Assembly: GCF_040712315.1 (NCBI RefSeq)
Contig: NC_134020.1
Span: forward strand, 33,949,751-34,013,750
DNA length: 64,000 nt
Origin: Castanea sativa
Taxonomy: Eukaryota; Streptophyta; Magnoliopsida; Fagales; Fagaceae
Direction: 5' to 3'
In this document: positions 37,701 to 47,800 of the stretch, piece after piece
Numbering within the stretch: position 1 is the first letter of the stretch
Layout: the number at the start of each line of letters is the position of its first letter
Program-made: the position numbers and the translations under genes
Notes under the pieces: model-generated
Seen by the model: only the letters and a program-made list of their open reading frames with translations
Database searches by the model: none
What the model was told of the DNA's origin: nothing

Positions 37701-40700
37701 CTAGGTGTGGTTTGTAAGTTGGACATAGAAAAAATCTACGATCATGTGAATTAGGATGCCTTACTCTATTTGTTGAATAGGATGGGCTTTGGGTTGAAGT
37801 AGAGGGAGTGGATTAAGGCTTGCATATCTACTGTTCACTTCTCTGTTCTTGTGAATGGATCCCCAGCAGGTTTTTTTGGAAGTTCTCGTGGTTTGAGACA
37901 AGGTGATCATTTGTCCCCTCTTCTTTTCCTTTTGATTATGGAAGTTTTAGTCAGATTCTGAAGAAAACTAAGGATAGTGGTCTGCTTCGTGGTTTTCATG
38001 TGGGACCAGTTAACTCTATTGGGGTACACATATCACATTTGTTATTTGCAAACGATGCCATTTTGTTTTGTGATGCTTCTAGATAACAGTTGTTGTCCAT
38101 TAGGCTCACTTTGTCTAGCTTCCAAAATTTTACTGGTTTGAAAGTAAATGCAGGGAAGAGTAAGATTGTCCCGGTTGGGGAGGTTGGTAATATAGGTGCT
38201 TTGGCTAACATTCTCCGTTGTAGGGTGGGTAGTCTGCCTATGAAATATTAGGGAATGTCGTTGGGTACTCCATACAAGATTGCATCTATTTGGAATCCTA
38301 TTTCGGAGAAGAAGTTATCTAGTTGGAAGCGTCTATATTTTTCTAAAGGTGGTAGACTTACTCTTTTGAAGAGTACTCTTTCTAGCCTTCCCACATACTA
38401 CCTATCCTTATTTACCATCCCTATAGCTGTGGCTGACAGATTGGAGCGTATTCAAAGGAATTTTTTGTGGGGGTCTTCAGAGGAGTGTTTCAAACATTCT
38501 TTGGTGGCTTGGGAGAAGGTGTGTTCACCACTAGAGATGGGCGGTTTGGGGGTTAGGAAGTTAGTTCACTTCAATCAAGCCCTATTAGAAAAATAGTTAT
38601 GGAGGTTTGGCCAAGAAGGAACTCATCTCTGGCGGAGGGTTATTGCCACCAAATATGGAGAGGGTCAAGGGGGGCGGAATACAAAAGTTTGCAGAAAGGC
38701 CCACGGGTGTGGTCTTTGGCGTGGTAATAATAACGGTTGGAAGAGGTTCTCCAAACATTTGGCCCTCATGGTGGGTGATGGCTCTCGCATTCTTTTTTGG
38801 CATGATAGGTGGATTGGGGATTCCTCACTTAAAATGCTCTATCCTCAGTTATATACGTGTTCAAGTGACAAGGAAGCTTGCATTTCTGATGTATTGTGTC
38901 ATCAGGAGGGTGGGAATAATACTTGAGAGTTTATAGGAATTTTCATAAGAGGGAATTAGAAGCTGCCTTCTCTTTCTTGGATTTCATGTAGTCACGAATT
39001 CTGAGAGGCATTGGGTGCAAGTCCCCATTGGTGTCTTAATGGGAATGGTAAGTTCGATATTCAGTCCTTTTATAATAAGATCAGGGGTACCTCTTTCTCT
39101 AGCTTCCCTTGGAAGGGGATTTGGATAGTCAAGGTTCCTAAAATGGTGGCTTTCTTCATGTGGACTGCAGCTCATGGTCGGACACTTAACTTGGATAATT
39201 TGATGCTCCGAGGTCTCCCTTTGGCAAATATGTGCTGTATGTGCAGCTGTAATGAGGAATTTGTGGACCATCTTCTCCTACATTGTCCTGTAGCTCATTC
39301 TTTGTGGGTGCAAATGTTACAAGTTTTCGGGATCCAATGGGTCATGCCAACTTCAGTGGAGAGTTTGGTGTTTTGTTGGAGTAATTGGCTAGGGAAATTT
39401 TCTTCGGACATATGGAACATGGTGCCTGGCTGTTTAATGTGGGTTGTTTGGATGGAAAGAAATCGGCGCTCTTTTGAGGCTAAAGAGAAATCACTTGTTC
39501 AGTTACAAGCTCTCTGCCAGAGTACTCTTTTTGATTGGGCTAGGTGCTTGGGTTCTTCAAATTGTTCTTTTACTCTGGAGTTTCTTACTTCCCTTAGATT
39601 TGCCCCTTAAGTTGCCTTTCATATCTTTGTTGTTTTTTGTTGCTGTTTCTTGTGTTCACCATCATGAACACCTTGTATTTGCTGTTTTCGCTTTTTCTTC
39701 ATGATTAATATGATTCTTATTACTCATCCAAAAAAAAAAATCCTTTTTGAATGGATCCATAGCAATAATATCAACATCTTCCTAGGTCTTGACTTTTTCA
39801 TGATCAATGTTATGCTTCACCTTGCTCCTTTGTGGTTTCCATTGTCTATAATGCACTCTTTTGGCTGTCCTTGAAATCGAACATGTGGGGTTGTTGGATG
39901 TGGTGGGAATCTCAGTCAAGGGTGGTTTGGAGTTTGACGATGGTGTCTTAGACCGGCAGTAGGGGTTGATCACATTTTGCTTTGATACCAAAATTGATGC
40001 AGCACCAATTCTCAAAAGAGATTGAGAATCAACAGAAGAAAGAAAATAAAATAAATATAATCAACACATATACCTACTTGGAATCAACACCAAGCAAAAG
40101 CAACACCTAGGCTTGCTTAGAATCAACACCAAGCAAAACAAAACAAAACCTAGAAATCAAACACTGGGTTCCGTGAAATCAACACCAAGCTATTTAAGGA
40201 ACAAACTCTAACAATAAATATTATTACTAAAGCAAATTGTCTCCATGGAGTACACTAGCTAATAAAATCCAATAGACTGATAGAAAAAAAATACAATTAA
40301 ATTCTAAAATTATATAAAACTAAATAAAATTGTAACTGGTGAGAGAAAAAATAGTCAACCAAGAATTTTCTTTGATATCATTAGTGAGGAGAGTTATGAA
40401 TATGTAATAGTATAGTGAGGGGTAAAATTGTAATATCATTAGAAGTACCCACATAAAAATAACAAGTTGAATCTCATATATATATATATATATATGAAAT
40501 AAATATCTGTTTAATGTTTTTTTTTTTTTTTTATGTGTGTTAAAGTAAATTAAATAACCTAAAACCTACTTGCTGCTAATTGATACTTACCACTGCCACT
40601 GGTTCCAACAATAGCCACACTCTTCCCAGCTGGTACAACAAAAGAAACCCCATCAAGAATCTTTCTTTCTGTCAGGTAGCTGAATTTTAAGTAAAAAAAG

Positions 40701-40730
40701 TAACATGAATCAGAAATTTAATCTTTTTAA

Positions 40731-40763
<33 letters not shown>

Positions 40764-41829
40764 TAAAATATATATATATATATATAGTATGCTTATGAAT
40801 AAGATTAATGCAATAATTATAATCTCCCATCCAATTCCATGATAATCAAGACTCGCAGTTGTAGTCCATATAGACCTTAAACATGAGCACAATACAATGA
40901 AGTTGACAATCTCAGAGAGATCTAAACACTCAGTTACCATGTGTAAAATCTCATTCTTTTGATGTAGGACAGTTGTAACAACAAATTTCTTTATACTTTG
41001 AAGGAATATATAGAATTTAGTAGGTTGATGCAAATAAGTATCTACAAATTTTTTACCTCAATTATGAATCCAAAAGTTGAAGGGAACTTAGAACCCTAAG
41101 TGCTTACAAATTTTAAATGATAAAATGCAATAACTTATACAGAACTGTGACAATGCATGGCATACATAATTTACATTAAAAAATAAATAAATAAGTGTGC
41201 AATGAAAATATACTAGTAAAGTAACATAGGGCATATTGGGGAATCTATGTACATTTACTTGTAGTGAGCTTAAGGGTTGAGAATTTAAAGCTCTCTGTTA
41301 AGAACTCTAATAAGAAGGGTTAAAGCTTTTGGTAGAGAAAGAGAAAGACTTGATTTAGGGTTGCAAAGTGGTGAATGAAAAACTGATATCAAATCTGTCC
41401 ACATGGTGCGAACAATAGTATGAACAGTGTGTACTAACACATGCACGAACAGTATCACAAACAGTGACAGTGCATAGAATAAAAATAAAAATAAAATAAA
41501 AGAAGAAGAAAACAACACACTAAGGTCAATGTGCCTCAATATCAAAGCACTCATTAAAATCTTTAAGTACAGTGAGCATAATATGTGAGGACTCTTTCTT
41601 GTACTTGTAAAATAATGAATCCTAATACTAACAAGCCAGTAAGGTGAGAAATGGATAACTTTGACTTTAAAAGAAAATAAACCCAATACACTTAGAAACT
41701 CCTAGAAAGTTCTAGACTTCACAATTATCAAAATACCCTGAATTTGCAAAAGTAGAAGAAATTACAATTCTACACTGATTACAAAACTAATCATACCTCA
41801 TAAAATAAAAACCAAAATTAAATCTCTCC

Positions 41830-41888
<59 letters not shown>

Positions 41889-44800
41889 TCAAAATTATAT
41901 ATTCTTTTAAATCTAGAGTAATTATAATCAGACCTTTAAAACCATACAACTCTTGCTTCCCTTATGTATGGTTTGGTGTATATTTGTAGAACAAAAATTA
42001 TACTTCTACCCAGGTTACAAAATTAACCATAACTTATAAAATAAAAATAAAAATAAAAATTATTAATTGTTTTAACCTAGAGTAATTGGTACACAATTGT
42101 TGAACTAGCTCACTAAGACGAGTAATGACTGCATCACAAGAACGATAATCAGGAGTTGCATGCTTAGATGATGTAGAAGTAGGTTGTGGTTGTGCAGCAT
42201 CTCAATGACTTGATGCACACAATATGGCTTGCCATATTTAACTCAGCAATAAGCTTCAATATGATTAGTACCACCACAATGATCATACTTCCTATCACCA
42301 TCACCAATATGACCACAAGAACCACCACTAAAACCACAACCGCCACAAAAACCACCACCAAAGCTACCATAGCCCCTGCTTGAACCTGAGGCAAAAGACT
42401 CAAATGAAGAGACAGTGGAGCCAGTCACAATGGAGTCATATCCTATTGACAGGTGCAATAGTCAAGAATAAGCATTAGCAGCTAAAGCTAAGGTTTCACT
42501 AGTAAGGATTTGATCATTGAACGAAGGTAAGTCAGAGTCTAAGACAATTTGCAAAGTAGCAATAATAAATTCCTCCTCATGACACTTTTGTTGCTCCAAA
42601 TCAGTAGTAAAAGGCCTATATTGCAATATTTGAGCTCACACTGGTGTATCTAGCGGGAATGAAATCCTATAAGCTTTGAGGGTCAAGAACGGTCCATTCT
42701 TGAATTTAAGTCTTTTTTCTTTTTTACTCTTCTTGAATGGTTTTTTGTTTTACCATCTTTTTCTTGTTTCTCCCTTCTTGTGTTGATTGATCATTGTACC
42801 TTGGTTTCTTGATGTTTATGCCATTTTCGTACATTTTCTATATATTGGGCTGAGTTTTAATAAAGTTTTTATGTTACTTATCAAAAAAAAAATTGAGCTC
42901 ACATACTGTTAAGAGTACTATAGTATTCAAATAAAGTTTTTCAAACTACTTAGCAATGAAAATTCTCTCATAATTCTGAGGAAAAAATAATCTGATGAAA
43001 AAATATTCTACAATAAAGTCTCAAATCTTTAGCTATCAACAAAAAATAGTCTCAAATCTTCTTAAAAGAGTCACAAAATTCAAATATATTAGCAATGTAG
43101 GGTTCCATATATTCCACAATCCCATCATAACAAAATCAGTGCCATCCACCCCAAGAATTTCCATATTTAATTTCCATCACTCTCCTCCAAATGGAATCCA
43201 TCTACACTACAAAGCACCATAGCCATTGGCCAAATTGAGCTTGGTTAAAAACCAAAAACTTCCTAACCCTAAGCCTCCAAGTTGGATAAGAGTGCAAATA
43301 GAATTCCAGTTAAATTAAGACTCCTATTTAGACTAGTAACCTAAAAGGCTAACTTGGTCAAAGAAAATAAACCCAAGAAACTTAGAAATTGTTTGGTTGC
43401 CTACTTCAAACAGTTTTCATGATTTAAAAATGGTTGGTCCCACATTTTGACATCTTGTTTGGCTGCTTGTTTTTAAAAACACATATAAAAAACTTGTTCT
43501 AAAATCACAGTGCAAATCACAACATTTTTCTCTTCTCATTTACAGTTCTCAAAATACTGTTCACACTGATAAATAAAAATAATAATTTGTTATAAGAAAT
43601 ATATATATATTTTTTCATTCAGTCATTCATCTCTCTCTCTCTCTCTCTAAGCCATCCTTCACCAAGGACCCTGGGTGATGTAGTGGTGGAGGAGATGCGT
43701 TTTTGGGGTTGGGTCGGTGCAAAATGGGTTGAGGTTGAGGCAACAGAGGACTGGTGGCGGGGTAAAATCGTTTTTGGGGGTTGGGATTTTGTGGGGGTGG
43801 TGGCAATTGGCGGTGGAGTTTTTTGTGGATTTACTTGTGGAGGTGGATCTTTTCTGGCAAGGGTGGAATTCAATGCAGGGGGGCTTTGCGGATTTTTTTT
43901 CTTCAGGCAATGGATTTGCTGTTGCATCAGTGGTGGTGGTGCACTGCTGGGGTAGTGTTAGACTGCTGGGTTGATTTTTGTTAATTTTTTATGGTTAATT
44001 TTGGCCATTTTTTATGATTTATGAGAAAGGGATGGCGGGGAGGGGAGAATAGATGAATGGAAAACATGATTCATCTTTCCTTTTTCTTTTTCTTTTTTGG
44101 TGTGAAAACACTAGAAAACCAATTTTGAAAAACACAAAGCCCAAAACAACAAACCTTTAGCATCTCCTAAAAAAACTCTAGACTCAACTCAATTAACAAA
44201 ATACATTTAATTTGTAAGATTGCAAAATTACAATTTTGTCCCTGATTACAAAATCATAGCTTTCAAAATAAAAACACAAACTAAAAATTTTGTAAAACCT
44301 AAAATACTTATCAAATCTGTAAACCATAGGACTACCTAAAATACTTATTAAAGCTTTAAAGCCACAGACTCTTGCTTCAATTGAACTTTGAACATTGACA
44401 CCATGAAGTGAATCTTGAATAAACGAGATTGCGAGGTAGAAAATTTTGATCTTCCAAGGCTACATCGTAAAGTCAACAAGTATACACCACTTTTTTCCAT
44501 AAGTACACTCTTTAAGGAGAATAATAATCTTTGCCATCCAATCTAAAGAAATTGCAGATATCAAATAGGACAATGTAGAGCTTATTAGGGTAGCTTTATG
44601 ACATCTGATTTCTAACAAATAAAGAGGTGAGTGCTAAAGACTGAATATACAACATGACAGAAGAAAATCATCAAGCTTCCTTATATCTCATTTTTGTGCT
44701 TGCAAATATAAGATCCAAACCAAAAATCTGATGGTGTTAGTGTGTGCTTGATGTCCGTTCTTAACACACTTCCCAACATCTAAAACTTTTGGGCTGATGG

Positions 44801-47800
44801 CTGACAAACTTAATATCATACTTTGGTGGACTATGAGATCTTTGGTTCAAGAGTAGTTAACCCCGACTTCTCATTATATCTTCTAATTATCATATCTGAG
44901 GTCCATATTTCTTGACTATTATTAGGTGTGTATGCTTGTCTTGTTATGCATCATTGGCCTTCTTCCTAACTAGCTCAGACTTTTGGGGTTGATGGTATGA
45001 AGAGATGGATTTAAAGCATCTCAGTTTAAAAATATTTTCAAGGCTTGCATAATGTGGTGTGCTAATTTTTCAAATAAGATAATCTCAACTGATGACCACT
45101 TTCTGTTGCTTGCTACACCATCAAAATTTGCCACTAAATCATATGCTTAGAAACCAATATATTAGAGAAATAGCTAGGTAAGACCATTCCCTTAGAGAAG
45201 GATTTGAAAAAAGAAAAAAGAAAAGAGAGCATACCCAAAGTGTACATTATTGAATTGAATGCTCCCTCCATCCAACTTAAGAGGCTTTGCATCATCTTTG
45301 TCTCTAATCTCAGCCCTCTCCTGCATTGATCATAGAAAAAATTAATAATGCTCAGGAAATAGGCACTTAGAAAGAAAATTTAGATTACTAGGAAGACGAA
45401 CAACAAAATAACTCAAATAACCAAGAAAAAATTCTCTTTATCTTTAATATTTTTTTTTTTTTGTTGATAAGTAATAGACTTCATTGAAATTATTATAATA
45501 AAAAATAGATAAAACAAAGGCACACAGGCATTGTGCTAAGAGGCAACAAAGAAAAAGAAACTAAACAGCAATGAAAGGATAAAATCAAGCATATCAAGCA
45601 GAGAAATGAAAGTAACAACACCCGAAGCATTATAGAGCATGTGTTTCCTTTTTAAGCCTTCATTAGAAGGGCTCATTAAATATGAAGTAGCTTTCCTGTT
45701 ATAATAGAATAGCAAAGCCTTTGTGAAAGTGAACTAAATAAAGAAAAGCATATGTCGCCAACATAAGCTGTGATCTTTTTCCTACATTCATCACCATCCA
45801 AAAATAATTTAGAAATGAATCTTGATCTCCTATGAAGAAATTACGAGTCATTTTCTCAAGGAAAAACACATACTGAGATGAAAGAAAATCCAAACTAACA
45901 GACATATTATGCAACAATAAACAAACTATAAAACCCAGGATAATTAAACTGCAAGAGAATTGTAGGAAGTTCCTGAGAAATACCTCTAGCAACTGAAACA
46001 TGGACTTCATATCAACAAGACTCTGTATGGTCTCACGATAAACACTGCCAAGATAATTCAGTGGAAGAGATAATTGGAAGAGAAGTCCATTCACCATGAC
46101 CTGCACCATGACATTAATCCATAATTTGTGTAACCATCAGCCAATCCTTTCTGAAAATACAAGTTTCATTACAAGCATATAAGAACATATTTTACCAAAT
46201 CACCAACTGTCATCTCGCCATTCATAATTCCATTTGAACATAACACCATAGCTATTGAAAGAGCCGTGCTAAATATTACATTTTGGCCGAAGTTCAAATA
46301 TGCAAGGCTACGTTGTGTTTTTAAAGCAGCATCTTCATACCCTGAGCAATTGAATCACCAACAGTAACAGAACAGCATTAAGATTCAATTAGAGTAAATT
46401 TGTAATGAAAATACTTTAAATGGAAGGACATAACTTGCACTTTTGCCATACTATCAGGAAGAAGAGGGGGGGGGGGGGACTGAGAAGGCAAGAGATTAAA
46501 AAGAACATAAATAATAAAGAAAATCCAACACCACCTGAACCATATTAAAATTGATTTGGTCGTTGGCCACATAAAATCACCAATTCCAAACTATTAGAAG
46601 CATGAAGGAGGAGCGATCACCAAGTCCCAATTAGGGTAGGAGTGGCAACAGACCAGGATTGAGATGGGAAGCCCCTTCTTAAACCTGAACCCACAGGAGC
46701 AAACTTTGTTCTAAACCAACAAAACACAGGTTCCCAATTTGGAAACCCAAACCCAGCCCACCCAGTTAGCTGGCATTGTGCACACAAAAGACAACCTACA
46801 AGTTGGGTAATTGCCCATCAGATTGAAGGTTGCCCAAATTATATACTGCATTATACAGCCAATGAAGAAGGAATAAAGGTTTTCTCCATGAGGCAGCAGA
46901 GCAACTAAGCCTCTTGATTCCTAACTATCCTAGAACCTGGTGGGCTATAACCCTTTTAAATCAATACACCTGAATTGATAATTACGCGTCAATGTAATAA
47001 CTACCATACCACTATGATAACTTACTCTTTAAGTACTCATCATATTGATCAGCTTCAAAAGCTTCATTGTTGAAGTACTTGACAGTCTGGGAAAAAATGG
47101 ACATAATTGGAGAAAATAAGGCATCAAATATTCCATAAGGAGAAAATAAGGCATCAAACGATCCATAAGGAGAAAATCAAACAATAAAAGTACATCACAG
47201 CCTCACCTCATAATTAATAAGTGAATCAATTGCCCTTGTACTTGCATCATTATCAGCTTTATTCATAGCCTTTCTGAATTTTGTCCTCCACTGGAAAAAC
47301 AAAGAAAAACCTTTGCTGAGAATGATAAGCCCAAAAGGTTAACCTTCTTGCACACGCCCCCAAACACCCTCCCCCCCCCCCCCCCCCAAAAAAAAACTAA
47401 TATTTAATAAATTCAACCCTGTAGGACTCTCAGGAGCCAATGCACAGTACATATGCCTTTAAACATTGTGATTTGGGTTAGGAAAATTTTGCAAAGCATA
47501 CAATCTGTCGGAATGCTGTGTGCATAAAGACAGTTATGACATAACCATGGAAAAAGAAAGCAAATGAAGTCTATTTTTCCATTTCTCTAAACCATATGCA
47601 TACATTTCTGATAAAGACCTGGATTGGGAAATGATACCTGTGTCACTGATAATGTAAAAATGATATATGCAGCAACCGATAGCGAAGTAATCCATGCAAA
47701 AGGTGCTCCAAATTTGTATGCTAGAATACCTGATACCATAGATATCTGGAAGGATACATGTTAAATCTGTAGAATTGTTTCAGGAAAAAAGAAGAAGAAG

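Larger units (their letters stand above)
34530..39739 (+). mobile_element. LINE (L1-type), near full length, decayed
   Basis: Order on the plus strand: ORF1 remnant (34537-34899, resumed after 35842), ORF2 from ATG 35968 with APE endonuclease ('[17 protein letters not shown]'; later '[12 protein letters not shown]'), reverse transcriptase ('[20 protein letters not shown]', active-site box degenerate '[13 protein letters not shown]'), and zf-RVT ('[15 protein letters not shown]', '[14 protein letters not shown]'). It ends at 39610, followed by a 3' UTR and a 10-A tail at 39730-39739. Many stops and frameshifts make it dead. ORF1 is interrupted by a hAT-like insertion. Confidence 0.9.
30595..40333 (-). 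mobile_element. Large non-autonomous LTR element with nested insertions
   Basis: Two similar, same-orientation segments (30595-31078 and 39995-40333) both start TGATGCA and share 'TTACT.AAGCAAATTGTCTCCAT' and 'AAACTAAATAAAATTGT'. Beside the upper one, on the minus strand, is TGGTATCAAAGC (39979-39990), a tRNA-Met-type PBS. This makes the upper copy the 5' LTR and the lower the 3' LTR. The upper copy lacks about 180 bp present in the lower. The interior has no recognisable pol; a short minus-strand ORF at 31486-31689 might be gag-derived. The full LINE at 34530-39739 is nested inside. No target duplication was found. Confidence 0.6.
27714..40590 (-). other. ATM3 intron 13 (12.9 kb)
   Basis: Runs from donor G|GTAAGTATC to acceptor CTTGCAG|GC and splits the Walker A codons between GSG and KST. 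It is filled with transposons: a 5'-truncated LINE, a short LINE tail, and an LTR element that contains a TIR element and a second LINE. Confidence 0.93.
40680..45234 (-). other. ATM3 intron 12 (4.6 kb)
   Basis: Between the exon ending '...NNVHF' and the one beginning 'GYLTERK'. Contains (AT)n and (CT)n(AT)n runs, a copia gag relic interrupted by a LINE tail, and a GC-richer stretch at 43670-43980 without recognised domains. Confidence 0.9.

Noticed and set aside
42164..42403. Val-rich 79-codon ORF
   Set aside because: Alternative frame of the copia gag Gly-rich linker (ACC/CCA repeats).
43619..43984. Several overlapping ORFs on both strands in a GC-richer stretch
   Set aside because: No domain, mutually overlapping in five frames, in an intron of ATM3; probably transposon interior. 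No family recognised.
45699..46109. 136-codon minus-strand ORF with membrane-like stretches
   Set aside because: Only 45984-46100 is coding (ATM3 exon 11); the remainder is read-through into the intron past a good GT donor.
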